A DNA stretch of 64,000 nucleotides from NCBI GenBank assembly GCA_036924285.1, contig JAYKYS010000002.1, positions 40,129,501 through 40,193,500 of the forward strand, read 5' to 3'. The number at the start of each line of letters is the position of its first letter. Position 1 is the first letter of the stretch. Below the pieces are notes generated by a model. It worked only from the letters and a program-made list of their open reading frames with translations, had not been told where the DNA came from and did no database searches. Origin of the DNA: Asterella californica (lineage: Eukaryota; Streptophyta; Marchantiopsida; Marchantiales; Aytoniaceae). A program made the translations under genes and the position numbers. Positions 22,588 to 34,662 of the stretch are shown piece by piece.

Positions 22588-25345
22588 CCTGGCTCGTGAG
22601 GCTTCACGGTCGGAAGCAGTCCCCCAACTCGAGCTCGTTCCCCTTGCTGGAATCTCCACAGTGTGGAATTGAAAAGTGCTTCACCGTACCCCCTCTCCTC
22701 TCGGTTGAGGCTGGGACCTCGACCCTGATGCTGTTTCAAACTACAGTATGTTTCAGATCTGGATGCAGCATTCAGGTGGAAAACGGTGAAGGCTGCTGCA
22801 GATCCTTACGCCGAGGTCTGTGAAACAGGCGAGAGTTGGATCTGTTTGGAGAGAGAAGAGAGATGTAGACAGTCCAAGGGGCTCCAGATGCATGGGGCTC
22901 GGATGCATGGAGAGAGTTGGAGCCGCCAGGGCGAAAGATGCCCTCGGACTAAACCGGAGCGCGAGTATACGAAACCATATTCTAATTACAGCAAATTTGT
23001 AGGGAGAGACTCAGCAGATAAAGTGGTGACGATCTTTCGTTTCGCGAATGGACACGGCCATGCAGCCACGTGCCGAGTTTAGATCTAAAGATCCATATAA
23101 GTTAGAAATCACACACGCGTCGTTCAAGGAGAGGTACGGACAAAGGATTCACGCTCCTCAGGTAAAGGAACAAACACAGCAGCCCGGCGCCCCCAAGTCG
23201 GAGTCTCAAGGAACGCGCTCGGTAGAGTTCTCGTCCAGACTCCAGAGGAACTGGCGGCGTCCCACGAGAAGGTCCCGAATCTGTACACTGCAGCTGGTCC
23301 GCTTCTTTTTACGCCCGGCACCATATAGATCGTTTGTTCGTTCATTCAAGCTTCGAGCCGACATTCCGTGGAAATCTACTGTATGACTGCAGCTACCAAT
23401 CAAGAAGGTTCCAGAAAATGCATGTCCGGCCTGAACGGCGGAAGGCTGTATCCGAGGATGGTGTATCGTGTTAGGACTTTGAAGGTCGGAAGGAATGTCG
23501 TCCAGTCTCCCGTTTTCCTCCCCAGGGAAAGGAAAACACACCGGCATGTTGTACAGCGTGCACTGTTGAGCTCCGTTCGCTGAGGAGAAGCTCTGGGACA
23601 CGAAAGTTGAAGATTCTATATGATCATGACATGGTGAATAACATTTCGGACTTGATTCTAGAATCAATTTATCCAGTCTCTCTTGTGTTCGGATTCCCGT
23701 GCGGTTGGACTCTCTTGCCCCGTTTTGCCGTCAATTCAAGCCCTGAAGAAAAAGACAATTGACGTCCGGATCCATATCGGTCTATCACCACTATCCAGGG
23801 AGGATCTGCCCAAGTCCCCGCCATGGCCAGTCCCAGATCCCATCCTCAGAGAACATCTCCCAGTAAATTCCCCGCTGATCACGAATTCTTGTAGCAGTAC
23901 TGTAGAGAGCTAAACCTCCGTCTTTTCATTGAGCTCTCTTTGACTACTGTGAGTGCTGGTGGGTTTAACTTTAAATTAACTTCAGAGCTTGAACACCAAA
24001 GGCCAAGTGAAGTGATACTCTGGAATTTCTTCCAAAACAAGTACAACATGATATAAATCGACCAAAAAGCAACTCGACACGACTTGTTCTTTTGTACAGT
24101 TTCACTAGGCGCGTATATTATGCTGATTTATTACAGTAACTAAGAAGGATTAGGTAATAAATTAATTACCTAATTGAATTAATAATTTTTTACTAGATTT
24201 TTTCTCATTTATACTCTCATAAGGGTGTCTATGTGTTATGTCTGGGTTGCCTCACAACTGTAGGTGCGGTTAACATTTATTAAAAACATAACTGTTATTT
24301 TATCTTAACACTTATGTCTTTCCAATAAAAAATATAGGGCAAAATTACTTCAGAAGTTCATGTTGCATGCATATGTTGGTCAAAAGTAGTGTTTTTTATA
24401 GCTTACACTTGAACACAACATTTGTGTGCATTAAATTTAGTTATAAGTGGTTGGAAACAAGGAAAAAAAGTCTTTGAAATGCATGTGTTTGTTCTATTCT
24501 AGTCATCAGATTATATTCTAGTATATTTGCTCCTAGCAGTCCGCTCCAGTATGCAGTGGAAAATCAGTATAGTAGGGGTGTCAATGTTCGAATCTTTCTG
24601 TAAGATTTTTGATTCGCGGGAGGAAGTTACGACTTCGGCCAGACCTTTGTGTGTGTTTTCATATTTGATTTTTATTAGTTTCTTTCATCTGCTTTTGCAG
24701 TAAAGAAATTTATATCAAAACTTGAAAATAATTAGAAAAGAGTTCGTAATGTCCACTCACAAGGAAGGCCCAAAACAAACCACGATTCTATAAAAAAAAT
24801 TTAACCGCTTAAAGATTTGATGGTTTTTTCTCTTTCAACTGTTGAGGAATATCTCCTTTTAACTTTGACGCCCCTTGGCGACACTAGTATCTTATCTTGG
24901 TGGCCGGAACAACCATCTGGTCCTCGGAGGAGACTCAGATGAAAGTGAAAGTGCCTCTTGCTCCTCTAGTGTGAACCACTATAGACCACAATTCCTCGGC
25001 TGTAGCCACGTTAGAGACTACATCCAGCATTGCGTTCGACAACTCCCTCCTCCCGGTGATCGGGCCGTTCCAGAAACGGTTTTCATACAGTGGGTCGGTC
25101 AAGTGCGTCTTGTGCCGCATGGGCCTGGTGAAGCAAGCCAGTCTGGTCATTTCAGTGAACTGCCACACAGGCTAACGTACTCCATGGTTTCGCTCTATAA
25201 TTCTCGCATCGCTCGCATAGACAGACTTTATGAGTTTTTGTAAATTGTCTAGAAGCCGGTTACTTTCACTCACGTGTCAGTTTTCGTCAACACATAAGTA
25301 ACAGATAATGTCCATATCTATTACCAGATATTTTTCCCCGACATC
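22588..25345. other. ENA upstream region and AT-rich intergenic DNA
   Basis: 22.6-23.7 kb is of normal composition and should hold the ENA 5' UTR and promoter. No TATA box or uORF is convincing. The 153-codon minus frame at 23206-23667 and the 122-codon plus frame at 24875-25243 show no known domain and are probably chance. 24.0-24.8 kb is very AT-rich. Confidence 0.4.
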
Positions 25346-25385
25346 CCCGGTTAAATATATCTGTTACCAGATATATTTAACCGGG
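25346..25385. repeat. Perfect 18-bp inverted repeat (hairpin)
   Basis: CCCGGTTAAATATATCTG, a 4-nt loop TTAC, then the exact reverse complement. The motif TTACCAGATAT also occurs just to the left (25321-25331), so a short local duplication preceded it. It may be a minimal foldback element or an S/MAR-like structure. Confidence 0.8.
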
Positions 25386-25746
25386 AACCAAGAATTTTAG
25401 CCGGGCGGAGTATAGATAGACAGCCCGCATGTACTGTCCGAGCGCTGATTCTGGTGCACCTCCACTGTTTCACGGATGTGACTTGCAGTTTCCCTGGCCG
25501 GTGCCGAAAAGCGGGAAAGGTACGAACACGCCTTCGACCGATAGAGCGTACCTGTGGTCCTGCATGTCTAGAAAAGGCAGTACTAGTAGACATGTATCAG
25601 GGATGGCCCGAATCCGAATTCAGGATCTCGTAGCGCTCTGCGCGTGCACGTGTAGTCGTCATGAGGTTACAGCCGACGAGTTTGTCGTCACTCGTAAGTT
25701 ATAGCTGAACTCGTGTACAGGAGCATCTATCTACGTATTGGGCATT

Positions 25747-25785
25747 CCATACTTTCTTCTTGGATGGCCAAGAAGAAAGGTATGG
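25747..25785. repeat. Inverted repeat beside the hAT MITE
   Basis: A 17/18-bp stem (CCATACTTTCTTCTTGG, loop ATGG, complement with one bulge). Its right arm contains most of the left target duplication of the MITE that follows. Confidence 0.7.
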
Positions 25786-26001
25786 TCCAGTGCTCGGGGA
25801 GTTTTTTCGTGAAAAGTGGGAAATTTCCGGCAGAAGGCAAAGCATATCTGCAATTGCCGGAAATTTTACCAAATATACAATTAAAAGTAGAATTTTTCCT
25901 CCGGGGAAATTCCGACAGATTTGATCCAACGCCGGAAATTTTCAAAAAATACCGGAAGTCACTACTCTAAAAACCGGAACTCCCCGAGCATTGGTATGGT
26001 C
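25780..26001. mobile_element. 206-bp hAT-type MITE with 8-bp target duplication
   Basis: Terminal inverted repeats CAGTGCTCGGGGAGTT (25788-25803) and its complement (25978-25993), 16 bp with one mismatch. They are flanked by the perfect 8-bp direct repeat GTATGGTC (25780-25787 and 25994-26001). CA(G/A)TG-type ends with 8-bp duplications are diagnostic of the hAT superfamily. The 206-bp interior has no coding capacity, so this is a non-autonomous MITE moved by a transposase encoded elsewhere. The interior repeats the GGAAATTT/CCGGAAATTTT motif on both strands. Confidence 0.85.
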
Positions 26002-29000
26002 GATTTGAAAAGAACGATATGAAAAAACTTCTGCTTTCCCTTCACATGCCCCTTTTTCCTGTATTAATTCCAGGTCATTCACCACGTTCACTGTCTCTGC
26101 TGTACAAAATGTATAGCATGTTCCTGCATAGATTTACGTGAGCGTACCTCTAACTTAAATACGTCTGTAGGATTTGACTCCACTTCCATTACCTTATTTG
26201 GAGCAATGCAGATTGGTAACAATAGGTTAAACACCATTGGAGACACGGATCCACACAAGTAAGAGATTGCAAGAGCTTAAAACTTGTTGTACCGACACTT
26301 AAATCTGAACATTTTGTTGTAATTACATGGTCGATTGTTTACATGCAAGTCTCATATTCACATAACATGACATTACTGGACCTGCTATTACAAGTGAAGA
26401 GTGTATCCAAGTATAATAAAGGTGGAGTCAAGTCCGAGAAACATATTAGGGGTGTGGTCTTGAAAGTAAATTTCTGACGTGAAGTTTATCTTCTAGTTAT
26501 CCATTGCGAGACCATAATTCACGTGCTACCGGCAATACTGTTCAGTAGTCTTACCACCCATATTGTTTGTACTTTTCGTTTCTCAAAAACATTGGACGGA
26601 ACACTAAAGGTACATCTCGCGGAGAATTGTAAGAGAAATTTGGAGAAGTTTACGCTTTTCCATTGTTTAATTTCTCTACGCTATTCATGTCAAATGCTTG
26701 AAAGAATAGAAAGAAGGCAAACATAGATAGCGATGGAGAACTTCTTGCCTGCATTTCTTCTCAGAACCTCTTTAAGAGATGTATTCTGAGACTAATTTTA
26801 CGCTTTTTATTTCTCTAGCCTTTTAACGCTGAAGTCATTTCCAAAAAATATTTGGAATGAATATTAGTATGGACTCTAGAGAAGAGAAGTTCTGTAGAAG
26901 CGGAAGTGGATCGGACATTGACGAGATAAGTTGCTCTGGATATACGGATATACTTTTTGGTATGGATATACTCTACATGTTCACAACAAAAGAGACTGAT
27001 AAAACCTGTGAAGACAAGACCTCTCAAGAAGTAAAAGTCTAATAATTCGACCACGAATCGAATTAAACGAATATAAGTCTTAAAGTTTATTATTTATTTT
27101 AAAGGTTATATATTAATCTATAAACCCTCTTTATAATCACCTCAGAGGGAGAGGCGATTATGCAGGGAAGTCAGAAAACACAATGGGGTGAATATACTCC
27201 ATGCCATGGACATGGCTGTTCCGCATGTGACATTATCAGCATCAGCAATGACATTTGCCGAGTTTCCTAACTGCTTTGTGGGATACGTTTACAGCAATGT
27301 GAAGCAGTTGTGGAAGGCCATTACGACACGTACCTCATCGAAGATACTATGGACGGCTGACGTGGCAGGCAGAGTGCTTACTCTACGTTAGGATTGGTTA
27401 ATATAGACCTAGATACAAACTGGCAGAGTGAGCAGGGGCGTGACGGCATCTCCTTTAGTGACGATAACACCGCGTCGGAATCCGTCACCAATTAATCGTA
27501 GATACTGTGACGTCAGATTTGGGAATAGCGGTTGGAATGTTGAACGTATTGGTTTGTTTGGTGATGGCGTCAGATCATCTTTACTAGATCGACTCCGATC
27601 GACCGTATCAGTTGTCAAGCTAGCTGTCTTGCCCTTACCCATTGAAACGTGGTATTCCCGTATTGTGCTTGAGTGTCCTAACCAAGAGGCAAAGACGGAG
27701 AGTCTATGAAACTGGAAGTCCACTAGAACAGACGATAGCCAGGGACCTTGTTCAGACTCTTCTACTACGCTAGGATAGGATCATAAAGATCTGACCACCG
27801 AATATAGATGTCTCAAGTGATTTAGCCTACAATCTTTTGAAAGGAAAATAGTAAGTTAAATCTCTTGCATTTACAAGTGAAAATATATCCTTTAAAAACT
27901 ATAAAACTATTACGGAGCTTCTGGTCCGAGTCTCTCTATGATGGACTCTTATGGACAATCTCATGGTTCACGAAGATCTCAAAAGAACAGATAATAATAT
28001 TTATCATTTACTATAATTCACTCTTCTGGTATAAAAGAATCTAAAAATATTATTTTTATATTTAATTTTTAAAAATCTGAGTATTTTTAGAAAATAAAAA
28101 AGTTGAATTTAACAAACTGGTTTTTCACAATGTTCACATCTTAGAACGATGGATAACATGTTGGGTATAAACGGAAGTTGTCGTCATTGAAACTGTCGAT
28201 CTCATTTGCGTTCATCGAAGATGAAAAGATTGGACTTATCGGGGAAGAGAATGCTGAAAGATGAAACATAAGAGAGAAAGTCAAATCCCAAGAAGACAAG
28301 TGAAGGAAAGCAGGATATAGAACATACATCACAAACTCTCCAGTCGCTTAGAGCAAATTCAACTGTAAACTACAACTCTGACTTAGGATTTGGCAAGTAT
28401 ATAAAGGATGATGATATTTATGTCAAAGACTAATGTTTGGCTCACCTACTTCAGTAATGTACTAATATGATAGTTGAGAAAACATTGTATTATCTAATAA
28501 AGAGTGTTAACTTTCACAAGTTTAGAATGTATGTTTCTCAACTTGGAAGGATGGTTCTTTCTTTGCTGAGCAACGTTCTCTGAACAACTCAGGTGAGAAC
28601 AAGTTTCCTGCTATTTGTTAAGGTCCAAAAACTGTCACTTTTAGCTTAGCATTAATAATATTCTGAGAGAAATGGTGTTTAAATCATTTGAAACTCTGAT
28701 GCACAATTGGGAAGACAAATGGAGACATTTTGAGTTGAAACTTTCTGGACAGCTTGCCTCTCCTTGTAAGTGTGTATATAATATTCTTGAATTTGAGAAT
28801 TAGATAGCACTTCATCGAAGCAATATATTTTGTGATGAAATAAAATCCATTTGTCCATGCGCTTCTCAAAGCTTATATGCTTCCAAACTTGGCAAACATC
28901 TGTCGAATGCTATATAATAATTATATAATTTAAAAAAAATAAATTTAAAGCTTATATTCTATATTTTAATTATTGTTTTAAATACTTATATTCGATTTAT

Positions 29001-30286
29001 AATTCTATAACTAAATATCAGTGGTGCAGTTCTAAGTATTTTATATCTCCAAGACATGTGATAACCCAAGACATGTGATATTTATCATACATGATAAATT
29101 TTGGAGTAGTTTAAGAGTGGGAAGAAATAAAAAAGCGTTATGCTAGTTTAAGCAAACTTTTAAAACCAAATGAGTGAACAAACGAACAGATCCTTTTTGT
29201 GTGTCAGCTGTCCTCCTCCTAGAGATTGTGCCATGATCTCAGATTGCAATATGACATGGATGATTCTCCTAGTAGTCTTGGATTTTAGACGTTTTTTTAA
29301 CTTATTTTTCCAAAAGTGAGAGGTCTCGAATCCAACGCTACCTATCATGTCAAATTTAAAATCAAACGTTATGAAAATTAAAATGCTCTGGATAACCCAT
29401 AGGTCCACATTTCACTTCTGCAAACGTCAAAAAACAGAGAGTCTGGGTAAGCAAGACCCTAAGTATCGTGAGCTTGGGTTTAAATTTATAACACATCAAA
29501 AATGTACTTTCCACCCCATTATGTCTGTACAGTGTAGGCTCGTTTATCAAAAGTCACTGACATGACTTTGTGGAACTGGGAATAGGAGGAGATTCACGAA
29601 TTCCAAAACTGTGTGATAGATCCGACAATGTAGTATATAACTTGAAACTGAAGGTGAATTTAAAACTTACACCATTCCGTCACTATCATTAATAAGATGT
29701 ATATATAAAGATATGGATTATGAATATGGTCGTCTACTACGATATATGAACAAGTATTGATAGATCACTTATAAATTTCGTGGAATGCAGGTAGATTAAT
29801 CTGCGAGTTGCGGAACACAATGCACTATACGAGAACGAAATATATAAGATTAGACTCTTATATTCTGCAAAATTGCATTCGTGGAATTTTGAAGCTCATG
29901 TGAATGAATCCGGATTGTCCTCAGTTGATAGATGTTAACGTTGGACAATTGGAGTATATAAAGAACATTCTCATTTCAGGATCGAAGGGTTTTCAAAACT
30001 TAAGCGTATATTGTCGTCTGCAAACTTTTGCATTCTTCATGATTAATAAACACTATGAAGTAGATTCCATCGTACTTTGTAGAGAGTTAGGTATCACTGC
30101 CTCATCAGATCTTTATTTGGTATTAGTGAATCGATCACCTTACCTAATAGGATGAATGTATGCATGCAAGATCAACATCAATGAAAATTTTGCTCGCTTG
30201 TTGTTAAATAAAAATTCTACAACAAGTTAATAAGCAAAATAAAGTTATTTTTAAACATTAAGTGATAGGCAGACTTGGAGATACGC
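26002..30286. other. AT-rich intergenic DNA, no gene recognised
   Basis: Short frames only, the longest about 104 codons near 27.4-27.7 kb and without known motifs. 27.9-29.2 kb is strongly AT-rich. A B-box-like GGTCTCGAATCC near 29323 could be a SINE scrap. Confidence 0.4.
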
Positions 30287-31010
30287 GTAAACTCCGACAT
30301 AACCCAATATACATCCAAAGTGCATGTCTGTAGAAAAGACGGAAAGAGACAAACGGTATTTTCGCACTGAAAATAAAGTGAGAAGATTCGCAGGCATGAG
30401 TTATTGGTACCAAGGTAACAATGATATAAATATATCTTGTCTTTACATAATTAGTATGGATGGGGTTGGGTCGGCATAATTAATTTCAAGTATGCATGCT
30501 GGTGCCGTGACTGCCGCCTAGATCTACAGACTGGGACACACGAGTTGGAATCCGAGATCGAAACATTGATTAGTGCTTCTGAATTTATATATATATTTTT
30601 AAAGAAGTTCAAGTACAGAGGCTGGCGCAGCGCTTACTGTCTAGATCTGGAAAGCTGTCCACAAGAGTTCGAATCTCAACCTAGAAAAAAATGAAAAAAT
30701 GTGAAAAAATGTCTGGTTTCAACCGAGAAATCCTAGAAAGAAGTCAAAAATTACATACTGTAAGACTGAATGTACATCATTTCACTAGTGAAATAAAAAG
30801 TAAGTTAGAGAGGTCAACTTATAATTCGATCCTCGTTAGAGTCTATGAGGAGAGCATATGACTGGTCATGGATGGAGTCGATAAATAATTCATTTCAAAA
30901 TTACAGTGACACTGAAATAAAACGATCGTACTGAGGTTGAGATGAATATACATAGACCTATTCATAAAACTATGTAAACTCCGACATAACCCATTATGTC
31001 GGAGTTTACA
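30287..31010. mobile_element. Candidate ~720-bp element with inverted termini, containing SINE-like units
   Basis: GTAAACTCCGACATAACCCA at 30287-30306 is repeated directly at 30974-30993. There it is followed at once by its inverted copy (TTATGTCGGAGTTTACA, 30994-31010), forming a 17-bp hairpin with loop CCCA. The outer copies make terminal inverted repeats. I see no clear target duplication, so the superfamily is open. The interior holds two tRNA-like units. Confidence 0.5.
30500..30690 (+). repeat. Two head-to-tail tRNA-derived SINE-like units
   Basis: Unit 2 (from 30622) has an A-box-like TGGCGCAGCG and, 42 bases on, a B box GAGTTCGAATCTC (30665-30677), then an A-rich tail. Unit 1 (from 30500) has TGGTGCCGTGA and GAGTTGGAATCC (30542-30553), then an AT tail. 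They share CTAGATCT between the boxes and so are two diverged copies of one family. There is no anticodon arm fit for a real tRNA. Confidence 0.5.
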
Positions 31011-32130
31011 GAAACGCTCCAACAATTACATATCTGAGAGGTTGGTCACAAACACACCGCATTTTCTCTGCAGTTGCAACTGATTTCCTAACCCTTTCCA
31101 ACAGGAACGATTAGGTAACAAATTAAACTCTTAATAATTATGAGAATAATATGCATCCAAAGTTTAAGATTTCGCAACTTTCGTCTTCGCAGACAAGCAG
31201 GAAAAGGTTAAACGCCCAAGAAGGTATAGAATTAAATATTTATTTGATATATGGTACTCTACATCATATCGCATCACTACGCGTGCTGTTTTATTGAAAA
31301 TTTATTCAAACTTCGAAATAAACCAAAATTACAAGCGCAAAATTGAATTAGATATTTGGTGAAAATCATCTGAAGTATGAATCCAGTGAAACCGATACTG
31401 CGTCGGATTTACAATCACTATAAAGCGAATACGTTTGATAGGAGAACTGGAGTTAGAGTAGCTTAGGAATCTGTGGTCATGTATAATACCAAACGATTTC
31501 ATGTTCTCATCATGTCGTTTTTTCTAGAAATTTATTTTACTCCCACCCTTTTAACGTTGCATTATTTAACACTATCTTTGACAGGAAACTGCAAGTTCAA
31601 TAGGTCAAAATGTTACCTCATCTTAATATGAGAAGTGCATATCAAAATCCAGTCATGTATCTGCACGAAAAGTTTCAGTAAAATACAACAAATAATTAAC
31701 TTATAAGAATTTTTTAATAATCGTCTGTAACATCTTCTCATCACAGTAAACCGGCTTAACCTGTTATTACCGGTCAAGAATGGGCCAAGTAATACAAAGT
31801 TAAGAGGGTGAGATAAATTACGACAAACGTATTAGGGGTGGGTCAAATAAATCTCTGCCTCTTTTCTTTCAACACTTGCTGCAGTGCATGGAGTGACACT
31901 GGAGTCCCTTTCCGATGGAAAATCCTGCTACGATGCAAACAACGTTAAATTCACATCCGCGTGGTTCAGGGAACCATCTACCAGGTGACATTAGGTACAC
32001 GACCTGATCTGAGACGTGGTTATTCTTATTTCACCCGGAAGAGAGACCTGCACGCCTTGAAAGTTGGAAAGTTGAGGTCCAGGTTCAACCCCTGCGACCG
32101 ATGAGGGTTGGATTAAGTCTTGTGGTCGTC
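31011..32130. other. AT-rich DNA, nothing recognised
   Basis: No gene or clear repeat. A B-box-like AGGTTCAACCCC near 32080 may belong to another SINE scrap. Confidence 0.35.
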
Positions 32131-32149
32131 ACAGCACCGTCAAACCCCA

Positions 32150-32235
32150 GTTGTGAGGGTTTTCATGGCCGACCGGAAAACTGCAAGCGGATTCCAACCG
32201 GTGATGAAATAAGCGCGTAAGAGCTGCGCTACATG
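32150..32235 (-). repeat. tRNA-derived SINE-like fragment
   Basis: On the minus strand TAGCGCAGCTCT (32220-32231, A box) is followed after about 30 bases by CGGTTGGAATCC (32189-32200, B box, same GTTGGAATCC variant as at 30.5 kb). Spacing fits a tRNA head. Confidence 0.4.
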
Positions 32236-32240
32236 CTTCA

Positions 32241-32628
32241 CAGAAATTAGAAACTATACTAAGTTCGTGTAATTTTTTTAAAGTATGCTCATAACAATTT
32301 GTTTTTTTAAATATCATACTAGTACTAATCATAATAATTAAGATAATGTAACAAAGTGTAATATTGTAAGTGACGAAATGATGAACGGAAATAAATATTT
32401 TATAACAGGTGTTTTATCTAGATTAAATACCTCTTTTGTAGATTCTAAAACAGGCATTTTAAGTCTGAATCTTGACTGAATAAAATTTCTCTTTTAAAAT
32501 TTATTATTATTAATTATTATTATTTTTTGTCTTTTAAAAGCTGTTGATATACTCAGTCTATTGTAAATAAATAAAAAGTACTTTTTTGATTCCAGAACAA
32601 TCACATGGTTTACAAAATTTTTTATCTT
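32241..32628. other. AT-rich DNA, nothing recognised
   Basis: Only simple AT-rich sequence with TTATTATTA runs. Confidence 0.35.
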
Positions 32629-33560
32629 TTATCTGCTGTATCAGTAATCTCTTCAAGCGAGACTTTTCCTCATGGAAGTTTTTATTGTACATCTTCCATT
32701 TTCCAAACTTGAATCCAGAACGTACATAGAATGATCTAATTTATTTGTTCCACCTGTAATCTCTAAAAGAGACGCAAGGAAGTTTACTTTACATCCTCTA
32801 TTCTCCACAGTTGAAATTCACCTCTGTGTATTTCTTTGCATATTCATCTCTCCCAAGTTGGGAAGAGGGAATATGCGAAGAGCTTTAATTTATGTTTTAA
32901 TTTTTTCTCTTCAAAATTAAGTTAGTTAAGTTATAAATTAAAACTTACAAATTATATATATTTTTATTCGTAGGAACTGACTAATTTTTATACCAAAGAA
33001 CGACTTTGTTCGCGTGAGTGCTAAATTTTATATGTCTCAAGTGAGCATGTGTAACAAAGTTACCAAGTGAAATTAAATTTAATGAACCAAATTTAGTACT
33101 TTAAATTTAACTAAAATTAATTTTTTGAATTTTAACACAAGTAACGATTTATAAATCTTGTCGACCAGTATTTTTCCCGTCACTGTGTGCTTTACACTAG
33201 ATTTTTCATCCAAGATTTTTGAAGGCTGCTTTCAGTCAGTTACCAATGATTATTTGGTTCTTTGTTGAAAGTTTATCTTTTTCTTCCTTCTTACTAGAAG
33301 TGCAGTTTGGATGCATATTTAGCATGTAAATAGAGTGATCGAATTCGGTTTTACTACCTGTCATCGACTTTTGGAGGTGTTTACTTGTAATCTTCTATTT
33401 TCCAGAGTTGAAATACGTATACAGAATGAATGATCCAATTTACTTGTACAACCTGTAATCTCCTGAAGCGATACTTATGGAAGTTCTCCATTTTTTAGAG
33501 ATGAAACAGAACATAGTACATAAAATTATCTGGTTTACTTGTACAAAGAGACCTCTTGTC
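32629..33560. repeat. Degenerate ~100-bp minisatellite in two blocks
   Basis: At least four diverged units share the order (ACCTGTAATCTC) - (GGAAGTTT) - (CTCCATTTTCCAGAGTTGAAA) in loose form, near 32629, 32735, 33339 and 33430, with a partial fifth near 33528. About 0.5 kb of AT-rich DNA separates the two blocks. Confidence 0.5.
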
Positions 33561-34430
33561 AGCAAGAGGTTTAGAGGTAGTCGACCGTACAATAGAGAGC
33601 TCTAACTTCTAGTTCCGAAACTGGTTCAGACCGGATCCGGTAACCTATATCCCAGCATTGCACCACTTTTTAACTCTTTAGAAGCAGGATAAGCAAAATT
33701 AGACCACTCTGATAACGTTATAGTTCAATTCTGGAATATGGAGGATGTAGACTTAGAGACTTATCATGTGTTCAACACAGCAATCAATGTACGTGTGTTT
33801 CAAGTCAACTATAGTTATCTCCATCAGTCACGAACTAGTGTTCATAAGGTGGTTTAAACCACAAGTGCATGTATAAAAGGACCACCCTCTCACGCGTAGT
33901 CTTTTTTTTGTCACTGTAGCGATCTCATCTCCTAGAGCCGGAGTGCGGAAGCATTAGTTCACGACGGAGTGTGTTAGGGTTCTGGCACTTGAGTCTGGTG
34001 AAGTCAGATGCTTGGACTGTTTGCGCCTCGGCTCTGAGTGCACTCGATAGACGTCTGCGATGCTACCGCGGTGGCAGACTATGGCGGCTGGTTTGGGATG
34101 ACTTGTGTTTATTCTTTGGCTACTCGTTAGCGATAGCGGCAGCGAATATTGTTCTCGTTCTGCTGGTTTTGTCATCTCGCATTTCAATCATTTCCATAGC
34201 TTTATTGCATCAATGTTTTTTAGCACTTGGCTCGATTTGGCTGAGACTTTCTGTAACGAGGTGGCTGTGGCTGTGGTGATCGGTTGCTTTTTGGTTCACA
34301 TGTCTTTTGTCACTGTAGCGTTTTCGACTTCAGACGTCTCCATCACAGCAGAGTCTGTTTTCGACGGAACCTCTAGAGTTTTTGCTGTTTTTCTGGTGGA
34401 AACGGAGCCTCTAGGATTTGAGCACTGAAT
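33561..34430. other. T/G-rich stretch, nothing recognised
   Basis: Contains frames such as 33971-34279 with hydrophobic products, but these follow from the repetitive T/G-rich base composition. The phrase TGTCACTGTAGCG recurs at 33910 and 34308. Confidence 0.35.
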
Positions 34431-34662
34431 CTGATGATGTCGATCGTTCTGATTGTCTTCTGTCTTTGACCAGACTCGTGTACTCTGAGGTTTTCACAGT
34501 GAATCTGGTGGTGTCTGTCGTTTTGACTGTCTTGCGTCTTTGGTCAGGTGCATGTACTCGATGTTGTCTCAGAGGTTTTCGTAATGATTCTGGTGGTGTC
34601 CATAATTTTGACTGTATTGCGTCTTTGGCACTTGATGTTCTCTATGTTGTCTATGGCGGCTA
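34431..34662. repeat. Three degenerate tandem units of ~75-86 bp
   Basis: Units start at 34431, 34504 and 34590, each beginning CTG(A/G)TG(A/G)TGTC and containing TTGACTGT-TTGCGTCTTTG-like text. The plus-strand frames here are a product of the repeat. Confidence 0.6.

Noticed and set aside
22588..22659. N-terminal extension of ENA from the GTG at 22659
   Set aside because: GTG is not a normal plant start, and moss ENA begins near the chosen ATG. A 5' exon cannot be excluded.
33971..34428. Membrane protein genes
   Set aside because: The hydrophobic frames come from T/G-rich repeated DNA and overlap each other without a start or stop logic.
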